A stretch of 10,604 nt of DNA from CAWVWD01 sp965662365 (GCA_965662365.1 CBFIHR010000114.1:1-10604), one strand, 5' to 3'; positions 1-7,539 are shown, counted from the first letter of the stretch. Numbers and translations are program-made. The notes: a model not told the origin generated them from the letters alone.

Positions 1-193
1 TACAGTTATATGAATTCCTGTAAAAACATTAAATTGTATTTATATAAAAACAGGTTTACATTTATACAGCAAAGTGCGAAAGCAAAAAAACTGTTTATAC
101 ATTATTACAGTTATATGAATTCCTGTAAAAACATTAAATTGTATTTATATAAAAACAGGTTTACATTTATACAGCAAAGTGCAAAAGCAAAAA
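1..193. repeat. 105-bp-period tandem direct repeat upstream of parA
   Basis: Positions 1-88 recur at 106-193 with a single mismatch (g at 78, a at 183); the period is 105 bp and the copies diverge after 88/193. The left edge of the window may cut off further copies. Each unit carries several ACAG/CTGT boxes, for example TTACAG at 105-110 facing CTGTAA at 123-128, and CCTGT facing ACAGG about 30 bp apart. The repeat ends about 40 bp before the parA start. Tandem repeats directly upstream of a small ParA plus ribbon-helix-helix pair are the usual place for a partition site or autoregulatory operator. That role is inferred from position; no known parS consensus is recognised. Confidence 0.85.
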
Positions 194-230
194 GCTGTAA
201 TTGCAACTTTACATTTTCAAAACAAGAACG

Positions 231-872
231 ATGATAATCAGTATTACATCTTTAAAAGGTGGAGTAGGGAAGTCCACTTTTGCAACAAACATTGCCGTTT
301 GTTTAGCACATGCAGGCTACAAAGTAGCCATTATTGATACAGATATGAATGCCAGCTCTGTACATTGGTCAGGTATTAGACCAGAGAATTTGCCCGAAAT
401 TATGGTGACTGGAATTACAGATGCAGCGGCATTAAGAAAAAATATTAATAAAATCCATCGGGATTATGATATTGTGGTAATTGATGGAACGCCCTCCATA
501 TCAAAGTTGGTTTCTACGATTTTGATTTTGGGTGATGTTGTTTTGATTCCGTTAAAACCATCAGGCTTTGATATTTGGGCTATCGAAAAATTTTTAGAAA
601 AATATGAACAAGCCAAAGCATTACGAGAAAATATACAGGCTTATTTTGTATTAAACGAATATCAAAAAAATGTGATTTTTGACCGCAGTAGTTTAGAGGC
701 GATTGGAGAGTTGGAAATTCCGATAATAGACACAAAAATCAAAACTCGTGTAGCTTACAAAGAAGCGATTATTGGCGGAATGGGCGTTTTTGAATATCGA
801 GATAAAAAAGCTAAAAAGGAAATGGTCAATTTGACGAACGAAATTATTGGAATCTTAAAGGAGCAATCTTAA
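231..872 (+). CDS. parA: ParA-family partition ATPase (small, ParF-like)
   Basis: 213-residue deviant-Walker ATPase. Residues 9-16 read KGGVGKST, with the ParA signature lysine at the first position. IIDTDMNASS (about 39-48) is the A' segment and YDIVVIDGTPS (about 83-93) is the Walker B strand. There is no N-terminal helix-turn-helix extension, so it belongs to the short ParA/ParF/MinD-like class that loads onto DNA with ATP and moves cargo DNA through a partner protein. The ATG at 231 is chosen over the in-frame TTG at 201 because MIISITSLKGGVGKST begins exactly where the family begins. The partner is the ribbon-helix-helix gene 89 bp downstream, and the 105-bp tandem repeat lies just upstream. 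The pair could partition a plasmid or integrated element. A role in positioning another cargo, or as the ParA-like gene of a conjugative element, is also possible, although no transfer genes are visible. Confidence 0.9.
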   Translation: MIISITSLKGGVGKSTFATNIAVCLAHAGYKVAIIDTDMNASSVHWSGIRPENLPEIMVTGITDAAALRKNINKIHRDYDIVVIDGTPSISKLVSTILILGDVVLIPLKPSGFDIWAIEKFLEKYEQAKALRENIQAYFVLNEYQKNVIFDRSSLEAIGELEIPIIDTKIKTRVAYKEAIIGGMGVFEYRDKKAKKEMVNLTNEIIGILKEQS

Positions 873-887
873 TAAATGAATTGTTAG

Positions 888-952
888 ATTGTTGAATTGT
901 TGTTCTGTGGTATCTGATGGAAAACAATTTAACAATACAGCAATTCAACAAT
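888..952. repeat. Inverted repeat between parA and its RHH partner
   Basis: ATTGTTGAATTG at 888-899 is perfectly complementary to CAATTCAACAAT at 941-952. Allowing one mismatch extends the arms to 16 bp (888-903 and 937-952), with a spacer of about 33 nt. It fills most of the 89-bp gap and ends ten bases before the next start codon. It may be an operator for the RHH protein, an mRNA hairpin tuning the second gene, or part of the partition site. The sequence does not distinguish these. Confidence 0.7.
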
Positions 953-961
953 TGAATAAAA

Positions 962-1381
962 ATGGCAAAATCATTTAATATATCACCGACATTAAAAAAG
1001 AATACGAAAGCCGAACCTAAATTAGTTGAAAAAACAATCTTTAAGAAAAAGCTAAAGGATATTAGTGAAGTCGAAGAAAAAGTAAAAACTATTCATAATG
1101 AGGAAGTTGTAAAAGAAAAACCAGTAGAAATGGAAACGAGTAGGGTAGAGGAGGAGCCTATTATAAAAACGACTCGGCGAACAACTAAAAAAGCAAAAAC
1201 GCCAACTGGTCAGAAAAAAACAGCCCGAAAAGGAACAACCGTTGTTACCGCAAACTCGAAACGCTTGACGATAGTTATGCCCAAGGAAGCACATCGCCGC
1301 TTGAAAATCAAATCAATTAATGAAGAGATTACGTTGAATGAGTTAATTGTTACTTTAATTGAGAAAGAACTGGGGATGTAA
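962..1381 (+). CDS. Basic ribbon-helix-helix DNA-binding protein, probable ParA partner
   Basis: 139 residues in two parts. Residues 1 to about 95 are low-complexity, rich in Lys, Glu and Thr (for example TTRRTTKKAKTP) and probably disordered. Residues about 98-139 look like a ribbon-helix-helix fold: a strand KRLTIVMP, a helix KEAHRRLKIKSINE, then the TLNELIVTLIEKEL helix. This matches the architecture of ParG-like centromere binders, a flexible basic N-terminus that stimulates the ATPase plus a C-terminal RHH dimer that binds DNA repeats and represses its own operon. Its position directly after parA supports that role. The likely targets are the 105-bp repeat upstream or the inverted repeat at 888-952. 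The RHH assignment comes from the pattern; the specific partner role is inference. Confidence 0.75.
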   Translation: MAKSFNISPTLKKNTKAEPKLVEKTIFKKKLKDISEVEEKVKTIHNEEVVKEKPVEMETSRVEEEPIIKTTRRTTKKAKTPTGQKKTARKGTTVVTANSKRLTIVMPKEAHRRLKIKSINEEITLNELIVTLIEKELGM

Positions 1382-1460
1382 TAAGCTATATTAGTGGTTT
1401 ATCCTAAAAGAATAGACGAAAAAGGTAACTGGAAAAGGTAGTAATAGGCTGATAGTGTTC

Positions 1461-1524
1461 AATAGATATGGCAATCGCAAGAAAGAACTCACCTGATGAC
1501 TTTCTTGCGATTGCCATATCTATT
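1461..1524. terminator. 25-bp perfect hairpin after the parA operon, probable bidirectional terminator
   Basis: Positions 1461-1485 are the exact reverse complement of 1500-1524, with a 14-nt loop, followed by TTGTAAAATAACC. It lies 80 bp after the RHH stop and between convergent transcription units (the parA operon on +, the immunity-like gene ending at 1650 on -). A terminator is therefore the simplest reading, although the stem is unusually long and the U-tract weak. The rest of 1382-1649 holds no open gene or other structure that I can support. Confidence 0.65.
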
Positions 1525-1649
1525 TGTAAAATAACCAATTTTTGAATGATTTAAACGACCCTTTTTATTAACCACTTTTGAATTATGATTTATAATGACT
1601 CTTTTGGTTTTTAACTAAAACTAAAAATTGATATTAGAATCACTTAAGG

Positions 1650-2150
1650 TTAGGAATCAAATCTTTTCTTACAACAACTAGTTACCATATTAGTATCTGC
1701 ATTGATAGAAATGCTGTAAAACAGTATATCTTTTCGTGATATGAAAGAAACAACAACAACAACAGTTGCTTCATCTATATGATATGGCTTAAAAACAGAT
1801 ATAACAGCTTGTTTCCTTCCAGATACAAAAATTTTCTTGATTAAACCAAAATTTTTAATCAAAGGATATGGTACCTCTATTCTATCATTGGATTTGATAT
1901 TTATAGTATCAACATAATCAATATTCTTTTTTTCTGTACAAAAATCATAGTTTAAAGAAGGAACTTCTTCGATTTTACCATCAAAAATAAGATATTCAAT
2001 TTCATTATCTTTCACCAGCAACTCTTTTACGAAGTGATTAATAGCTACTTGTTCATAAGATATTGATTGAGCATTTATTTTGTTCTGACACAAAATGATT
2101 GATAAACATATATAAATTATTACTAATATACACTTATATAATTTAGTCAT
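1650..2150 (-). CDS. Exported small protein, putative immunity protein for the 2241 toxin tip
   Basis: I do not recognise a family. The ATG at 2150 is chosen (166 residues, MTKLYKCILVII...); a TTG two codons upstream is less likely. The N-terminus is a clear export signal: a short basic start, a hydrophobic stretch CILVIIYICLSIIL, then a polar region with a plausible cleavage after NAQS. The mature part is mixed alpha/beta in character, with a run of valines (ATVVVVVSFIS) and a Cys pair near the C-terminus. It lies 90 bp downstream of, and on the same strand as, the RHS metzincin tip. This is the place of an immunity gene in polymorphic toxin loci. The signal peptide implies that the protein works outside the cytoplasm, which would suit a protease acting in the periplasm. 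The immunity role is inferred from position only. Confidence 0.7.
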   Translation of the reverse strand: MTKLYKCILVIIYICLSIILCQNKINAQSISYEQVAINHFVKELLVKDNEIEYLIFDGKIEEVPSLNYDFCTEKKNIDYVDTINIKSNDRIEVPYPLIKNFGLIKKIFVSGRKQAVISVFKPYHIDEATVVVVVSFISRKDILFYSISINADTNMVTSCCKKRFDS

Positions 2151-2173
2151 ATACAAATTTAAGTTATTTCCCT

Positions 2174-2214
2174 GAATAGTGACTTATGAACTTTTAATCC
2201 ATAAGTCACTATTC
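2174..2214. repeat. 15-bp perfect inverted repeat between toxin tip 1 and its downstream gene
   Basis: GAATAGTGACTTATG at 2174-2188 pairs exactly with CATAAGTCACTATTC at 2200-2214 around an 11-nt loop. It lies between the RHS stop at 2241 and the start at 2150. It could terminate or attenuate RHS transcription before the immunity-like gene. On the - strand no U-tract follows the stem immediately; on the + strand CTATTTTGT follows. Confidence 0.8.
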
Positions 2215-2240
2215 TATTTTGTAATCTTTCTAATTTGAGT

Positions 2241-4157
2241 TTAATATTTTTGATAGTTTCTTTTATGTTCTTTTATAGCTTTTTTTACCATTCTATTATA
2301 ACTTTTTGTGGTCACCACATTTCCTGTATGAAATTCTTGTGGTCTTTGTCCTTTTTCACTTTGAAGATTAGCTTTTGCCGCTTCTCCATCTTTACTTCCA
2401 TATTTTTCTACAGATCCTACACCAGCTCTACTTAATGATTCCTCTATACTTATAGCTGCAACACTAGCTCCATAGTTCCATGCCATTAGTTTTATTGTAT
2501 GTGCCATTCCAAGAGTATGTCCAATTTCATGTTTAGCTACATGTAAGGGTTTATCCGCACCTTTTTTTACAACAGCACTGTATCCACCTGCTGCTCCTTG
2601 TTTTTGTACCTTAAAGTTTCTAATTATAAATGAATGATGGTCACTACTTGTACCAAACGAATTAAGTTCATTTTTGGGATTATCCTGACTTGCTTTTTGT
2701 GCTTTTCTACCAGCATTTGTATCCCAGTCACCTTTACTATCATCGGGTAAGGGTGATGAATCAACTTCATATGTTATATTAAAGTTAATTGTATAATTTT
2801 TAGCATTTAGCCCTTCGCCAATTTGATAAGTGAAATCTCCACTAACTCCATTCCAATATTTTGCTGTTTTCTTCATTAGTTTTTTATCATTTTCAGGAAC
2901 TATATAATGTGCTTGTATTGTAATTGTTCCATCATCATGATTAACATAAACGCCATAATCTTTTCCATCAAGGTCCACAAACATCACAGGATTCCCTGCT
3001 ACATAGCAATAATCAGAAAGTTCAGGATAACTTGCGGCGTGTGGGTCAAGCGATAAAAACCTCGCCACATCACTATCATAAAACCTCGCACCACGATAAT
3101 CCAGACCCGTTTCCACATCCCTTTCATGATGCGTTGTCACATACTTCTCAGGTGTTTTAATAAACTCTCTTAAAGTTTTCCCATAAGGAAAATAATCCAT
3201 CACCGCTTCAAGTGTATATTCAGGATTTCCACAGTTTGGTATGGTTGTACTGTAAACAATCCGAGTATTTCCAAGATGATCATAATTATAATAATAAAAA
3301 TCAGGCTCGTGTACAGTAGTCGGTACATTTAACGGAATATCAAACGGATCGATACTCGGCGAAAGCGTAATATTATTCGCTACCAAACCCAACATATCAA
3401 ATAACTCTTCTAAAGAAAAGTAACCTATCGTTCCATCAGACATAGTAAAAGCAAACTGATTTGTTTCTTCTGTAATATCATAACTTGCGACTTCTGTATA
3501 ATCTTCATCTATAAAATCTAAATGTGATTGTAAAACATACGTATAGGTATTACTGCTTGTCAAATGTATTAACAACAAAGTATTTGGCAAAGTAAACTCG
3601 CTTTTTTGTATCAAGGAATTCCATTCATGTAGCGGTGCTAAAGCATCAATCAACTCTTGATTCATGCCTGCTAAAGGTATTGACGATACATCATTAGTGA
3701 CTTTTTGTAAAACATCTTCGTATTGATGCTTAAACTTTGCAATACGTTCTTTTCCAAAGATATACCAAGTTAGTTCATCACTATTAAAATCGTAAATGCC
3801 AATATCTTGTCCTGCTGATGATTTTAAGTAATATTCTGAAATGGTGACGATACCAAATTCATTGGTTGGAGAAGGTTTCCCAACCTTGGTTTTATAAATC
3901 CGGCTATCATTGACATCATACAAATAATCAACATCATTAGTACCTACCATATTGATAGTCCACGGCAAGTTAGCCCAGCCATAAACGGTATTATTCATCC
4001 CTCGTTTGCTATCCGATTTTAAGTTGCCATTATCATCATAAGTATAATTCCTATCGACAACCATTGAACCATTTTGTGGGACATCTATTCTCAGAAAACG
4101 GTTTGTTCCACCCTGATAGTCATAGTGATAATCTTTGATGATTAACGTGTTGGTTTT
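2241..4157 (-). pseudogene. 5'-truncated RHS fragment with metzincin-like metallopeptidase tip (orphan toxin cassette 1)
   Basis: The open frame runs for 638 residues up to an in-frame TGA at 4160-4158. RHS sequence continues upstream of the internal ATG at 4064 (YHYDYQGG and NRFLRIDVPQ), so that ATG is not a true start and the piece lacks the thousands of upstream bases of a normal RHS gene. It has YD-repeat-like sequence (RNYTYDDNGN) and the conserved core PYGKTLREF, HERDVETGLDYRGARFYDSD, FLSLDPHAA, YVAGNPVMF. The core ends at VDLDGK near 2961, a variant of the usual DPDG. The tip of about 240 residues contains HEIGHTLGMAH (codons at 2531-2499), an exact HExxHxxGxxH zinc motif, with a candidate Met-turn KLMAW a few residues later. 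By family knowledge this is a polymorphic toxin tip: the RHS shell carries a C-terminal zinc protease. Without a start it is probably a silent cassette. An immunity-like gene follows it. Confidence 0.85.
2960..3838 (-). repeat. Duplicated RHS 3' core, copy 1
   Basis: About 880 bp that recur at 5557-6434 with high nucleotide identity (differences mostly at third positions, one codon inserted near 3227/5824). Homology stops abruptly at the core/tip junction near 2960. It also stops at the other side where copy 2 is truncated, while copy 1 carries RHS sequence on to 4157. This is long enough to serve as a recombination arm for tip exchange. Confidence 0.9.
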
Positions 4158-4211
4158 TCATGATTATTTAATTTATAAGATAAAGTGATTTAACGATGTA
4201 AAAAGAGATTA

Positions 4212-4598
4212 TTAATCAAAACTTCCCCTTAGAAGTTTCATTGTCTTAGGTGGTGCTTGATAATATTTTTTTTGATATAAAATAATTCCATTACGGTCTA
4301 TAAGTAATCTCTTTTTTGTATTATCTGTTTTTGTCATTATAGCTTTAGTGTGTATATTTATATATTTATAATTAGTAAGCTGTTCTCCTAATTCAATAGT
4401 TAAATTATCTACATTAAATGAAATAGTATCTTTTAAATCATTTAAAGTTGAATCAAATTTTTCCTCAGTTAAAATTCCATTTCTAGTATTAATATTTTTA
4501 GGTAAAGAAACTGTACATATTTGCATTACATTTGTTATTGTATTTGAATTTTCCCCTATCATACAAAATATTAATATTATCAATATCATTGGTTTCAT
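4212..4598 (-). CDS. Exported small protein, putative immunity protein for the 4931 toxin tip
   Basis: 128 residues with no family recognised. The start MKPMILIILIFCMIGENSN is a short hydrophobic export signal. The Cys does not sit in a convincing lipobox, so the protein is more likely soluble periplasmic than a lipoprotein. The mature part is polar, with TEEKFDSTLNDLKDTISF and a basic C-terminal stretch (KTMKLLRGSFD). It is the next gene after the M91-like RHS tip on the same strand, 332 bp away, and 54 bp before the next RHS fragment begins. Cassette order again makes it the immunity candidate. It shows no visible similarity to the other two immunity candidates, as expected if each is matched to a different tip. 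Its function is inference from context. Confidence 0.65.
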   Translation of the reverse strand: MKPMILIILIFCMIGENSNTITNVMQICTVSLPKNINTRNGILTEEKFDSTLNDLKDTISFNVDNLTIELGEQLTNYKYINIHTKAIMTKTDNTKKRLLIDRNGIILYQKKYYQAPPKTMKLLRGSFD

Positions 4599-4665
4599 AT
4601 TATCCTTAATTATTTTTTTAATAAAATTTTAGAGTATCAAAAATCAATAGGAAATTTTCTAATTG

Positions 4666-4783
4666 TAACGTTTAGCATTGCTTATGAAAAAATACTATTC
4701 AAATTGGTAGTGTCAATATGCTGTACCTTTTTAGTAGTAAGAGGTTCAGAGAAACGATACCGTTACAGTAACGCTAAACGTTA
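4666..4783. repeat. 11-bp terminal inverted repeat element in the cassette 2 toxin-immunity gap
   Basis: TAACGTTTAGC at 4666-4676 is the exact reverse complement of GCTAAACGTTA at 4773-4783; similarity continues inward with a few mismatches. It spans 118 bp, and no protein is encoded. It may be a small non-autonomous element (MITE-like) or a structured RNA. No clear target duplication was seen. The remainder of the gene-free stretch 4599-4930 shows nothing else that I can support. Confidence 0.6.
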
Positions 4784-4930
4784 TAATCAGGAAAGTTTCA
4801 ATTACTTCACACCTATCAAATAAACTGTTTTTTTGACAAAAAATGATTATTATATTTAAAATCAACCTAATCAAGTCCAAACATCTAAATTATCTGAAGA
4901 TATTGGATTATATATCATAATAGAAAACAT

Positions 4931-6433
4931 TTACTTCTTATTTTTATTTTTTGCTGCCTCTTTTGCTGCTTTTTGTGTTGGTGTATCGATAGTTGTAGGA
5001 CCTGCAGTTCTATATTCTATACCATTAGAAGTATTTCTTATTCCTTCTCCTAATTTTTCAGCAGCAGGTGTTTCAATATTTTCGATAACATATTTTTCTT
5101 CATAATCATAATATTCAGGATGTGCCATATTTACCCTTTGATTGAAATTTGTATTATCAAAATGATAGCCATAAGCATGTCCAAATTCATGTAATAAACC
5201 TAAAGCAGGAGTTTGTTTTCCTCCTGAATGTTGTTTTCCACTTATTGAAACAATATTGCCAGACCAGGGATTGTATACAATATCTCCGCTATTCTGGTAG
5301 AATTCATCCAACCTACTACTTTGATGAATATTTACAGTTTTATTATCATTAATAAGCTTGTCTAATATATTTACGTTTTCACCTTTAATATCTCCGACAC
5401 CATTTTTTACTAAATAGTCTATTGATTCTATTGTTGCTTTAACGAAAGCATTATTAGGGACTTCAGTTTCAGAACCATATTCATATGATTTGTTGACAGT
5501 ATGTTTTTTTCCTGTTTCTTTATCAACTTCTTCTTCACTATACCAGATAATAATATTTTTCCCATCAGGGTCAATAAACATAACAGGATTCCCTGCTACA
5601 TAACAATAATCAGAAAGTTCAGGATAATCTGCGGCGTGTGGGTCTAAAGATAAAAACCTCGCCACATCCGAATCATAAAACCTCGCCCCACGATAATCCA
5701 AACCCGTTTCCACATCTCTCTCATGATGTGTCGTCACATACTTCTCAGGCGTTTTGATAAACTCTCGAAGAGTCTTCCCATACGGAAAATAATCCATCAC
5801 CGCTTCCAAAGTATAATGCGGATAACCACCACAACTTGGTATGGTCGTACTATAAACAATCCGAGTATTCCCCAAATGGTCATAAATATAATAATGAAAA
5901 TCGGGTTCTTCGACTGTAGTCGGTACAGCAATCGGAATATCAAAAGGGTCAATACTCGGCGAAAGCGTAATATTATTCGCCACCAAACCCAACATATCAA
6001 ATAACTCTTCTAAAGAAAAGTAACCTATCGTTCCATCAGCCATAGTAAAAGCAAACTGATTCGTTTCTTCCGTAATATCATAACTTGCGACTTGTGTGTA
6101 AGGTTCTCCAATCAAATCCTCATGAGATTGTAGTATGTATGTGAGCGTATTAGATGCAGTTAGATTAATCAACAACAACGTATTTGGCAAAGTAAACTCA
6201 CTCTTTTGTATCAAGGTATTCCATTCATGCAACGGTGCTAAGGCATCAATTAACTCTTGATTCATCCCTGCTAAAGGTATTGACGATACATCATTTGTTA
6301 CTTTTTGTAAAACATCATTGTATTGATGCTTAAATTTAGCGATGCGTTCTTTTCCAAAGACATACCAAGTTAATTCATCACTATTAAAGTCATACACGCC
6401 AATATCTTGTCCTGCTGAAGATTTTAGGTAATA
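4931..6433 (-). pseudogene. 5'-truncated RHS fragment with M91/NleD-like metallopeptidase tip (orphan toxin cassette 2)
   Basis: The frame is open from an in-frame TAA at 6445-6443. RHS homology starts around 6433 (YYLKSSAGQDIGVYDFNSDELTWY), and the first possible initiator, GTG at 6397, falls inside conserved core, so no genuine start is present. The core is nearly the same as in cassette 1 and ends in the canonical IDPDGK near 5557. The tip of about 209 residues has NVNILDKLIND, DIVYNPWSGN, then TPALGLLHEFGHAYGYH: an HExxH helix. About 30 residues later comes EEKYVIENIETPAAEKLGEG, with acidic residues where M91-type peptidases place a third zinc ligand. That combination resembles the peptidase M91 (NleD-like) tips known from RHS effectors. 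The tail is Lys-rich. A small exported gene follows at 4598-4212. It probably serves as a silent donor tip rather than an expressed effector. Confidence 0.85.
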
Positions 6434-6434
6434 T
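5557..6434 (-). repeat. Duplicated RHS 3' core, copy 2
   Basis: This is the counterpart of 2960-3838. It starts within about 30 bp of the preceding gene's stop at 6462 and ends at the tip junction, so the copy is limited to the last 290 or so residues of the RHS core. Confidence 0.9.
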
Positions 6435-6461
6435 TTAATATTTTAAGAATTAAGAAGCTAT

Positions 6462-7016
6462 CTAATTAGATGATTTCTTAATTTTATCAATTGTAAAAAA
6501 CTGATAAGGGATGTAATATTCATTAATATTATCACAGTCATTAGGAAAAAGATTAATAGAAGATAACTTATTTTTAGTATCATCATCCATTAGAAATCGA
6601 AAAAAATCTCCATAAATCGAAACACCTTTTATTTTAATCTTTTCACCTGTTTTTAATTTCAACTTAACGCAATTAGAATTTTTTATAAATGATTTATAAA
6701 ATTGTGCCTCAAAATGTTGGTCTTCTGTTCCATCATACTCTAAATTACATTTAGTAAAGTAGTCCTTTCTTGTAATATACATAGGACTAAATGTATTTTT
6801 TTCATAAAGTTTGCACAAAAAATTATTTAAGTTATCCGTAGGTAAATCATTGAAGTTAACATTGTCGCTTAGAACATATTGCGAAACTGTAAAACCAACT
6901 TTTGGAATAACTGTTATCTGATAAAAATTACATCTTTTTGTTGTAATATCACAGTTATTTGTATTCTTTTTACTACTGATAGTTAATATTAAACATATTA
7001 AAATAATCTTATTCAT
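6462..7016 (-). CDS. Exported Cys-containing protein, putative immunity protein for the 7225 toxin tip
   Basis: 184 residues with no family recognised. The N-terminus MNKIILICLILTISS is a short export signal without a lipobox. The mature protein has several Cys (NNCDITTKRCNF, LCKLYE, TKCNLEY, SNCVKLK, NDCDN), which would be compatible with disulfides in the periplasm. It is otherwise rich in Asn, Lys and aromatic residues, and includes FFRFLMDDDTKNK. The gene follows the metzincin tip ending at 7225 on the same strand, with a 208-bp gap that contains a 14-bp inverted repeat, and it ends about 29 bp before the next RHS fragment. The cassette order makes it the immunity candidate of cassette 3. 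That role rests on position and on the export signal it shares with the other two candidates. Confidence 0.7.
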   Translation of the reverse strand: MNKIILICLILTISSKKNTNNCDITTKRCNFYQITVIPKVGFTVSQYVLSDNVNFNDLPTDNLNNFLCKLYEKNTFSPMYITRKDYFTKCNLEYDGTEDQHFEAQFYKSFIKNSNCVKLKLKTGEKIKIKGVSIYGDFFRFLMDDDTKNKLSSINLFPNDCDNINEYYIPYQFFTIDKIKKSSN

Positions 7017-7071
7017 AGTTTATATTTATTTTCTAGTCAAGAACCTTATAGATACTTGAAAAAGGGATTTT

Positions 7072-7160
7072 TGTATCAGTTTAATGAGGTGATGTATTCA
7101 ATATATCGCTAAGTACAACTTGGCAGTACGTTGTTTACGATTACTTATTAAACTGATACA
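7072..7160. repeat. 14-bp perfect inverted repeat in the cassette 3 toxin-immunity gap
   Basis: TGTATCAGTTTAAT at 7072-7085 and ATTAAACTGATACA at 7147-7160 are exact reverse complements, 61 nt apart. The interior also has ACAAC facing GTTGT around TTGGCAGTAC (about 7115-7134). No coding potential was seen. A nested RNA structure or a small mobile element are both possible. Confidence 0.75.
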
Positions 7161-7224
7161 TATTTTTATTGATTTGGAACTTAAATTTATACCTTTTGAA
7201 AGATTATATATTTAAGTCATGTTA

Positions 7225-7533
7225 CTATTTAAAAAAGTTAAATTTTTTAGGAGAAATAATAAAATCAAACTTTAGAAAACCATCATTAGCTACTTGATCA
7301 ATATCAGTTTGTGTTGGTTTTTCAGGAGGATATTTCATTATTCCTTGTGGACCTCCTATGTTAGGTGGATGATGGAATCCTAATGTATGAAAAACTTCAT
7401 GAAGTCGACTCATAAATGTCTCTACGTCTTTATTCATAGTAATTTTGTTATGATTTTCTGTAGTTCCCCCTACTTGAGAAGTACTTCCATCTACACCTCT
7501 TATAAAACTATCTTTAAAATATTTTAAATCTTT
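7225..7533 (-). pseudogene. Remnant of a metzincin-like toxin tip, cut by the IS (cassette 3)
   Basis: 102 open residues ending at 7225. The frame runs upstream past the ATG at 7437 to an in-frame stop at 7536-7534, a few bases from the IS end, with no RHS core left. It contains LHEVFHTLGFHHPP (first His codon 7401-7399), an exact HExxHxxGxxH zinc site. Then comes GIMKYPPEKP, a good metzincin Met-turn (x-I-M-x-Y-P), which makes this the clearest metzincin of the three tips. The upstream GVDGSTSQVGGTTEN belongs to the same domain. Too little remains for a full catalytic domain, which normally needs more N-terminal strands, so the gene is broken. The ATG at 7437 might still give a 70-residue product, but I doubt it is functional. 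Its presumed immunity gene downstream (6462-7016) is intact. Confidence 0.8.
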
Positions 7534-7539
7534 TTATGG

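Noticed and set aside
1..193. The tandem repeat as a CRISPR array
   Set aside because: Units of 105 bp lie end to end with only two copies and no unique spacers of regular size, and no cas genes are present.
10..234. 74-codon open frame across the 105-bp tandem repeat, giving a repeated 35-residue peptide
   Set aside because: The frame is repeated only because the period is a multiple of three. Composition is that of AT-rich non-coding DNA and it overlaps the parA leader, so I take it as a repeat and not a gene.
1052..1294. Open frame on the - strand opposite the RHH gene, Phe/Cys-rich
   Set aside because: It is the antisense shadow of Lys/Glu-rich codons and has no recognisable domain.
1461..1524. 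The long palindrome as an integron attC site
   Set aside because: There is no integrase, no cassette array on that strand, and the stem is perfect, without the extrahelical bases of attC.
2154..2161. TAAATTTG on the - strand, a fit to the Bacteroidota -7 promoter consensus before the immunity-like gene
   Set aside because: It ends only four bases before the ATG, so the transcript would start at or inside the coding sequence, and no -33 TTG is seen.
2235..2435. Hydrophobic + strand frame over the end of the first RHS tip
   Set aside because: Antisense of the tip's C-terminus; the Phe/Ser richness is explained by Lys/Glu-rich codons on the other strand.
5149..6004. Several open frames on the + strand and one on the - strand overlapping the second RHS fragment
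   Set aside because: They are shadows of the RHS frame, whose protein motifs are unmistakable.
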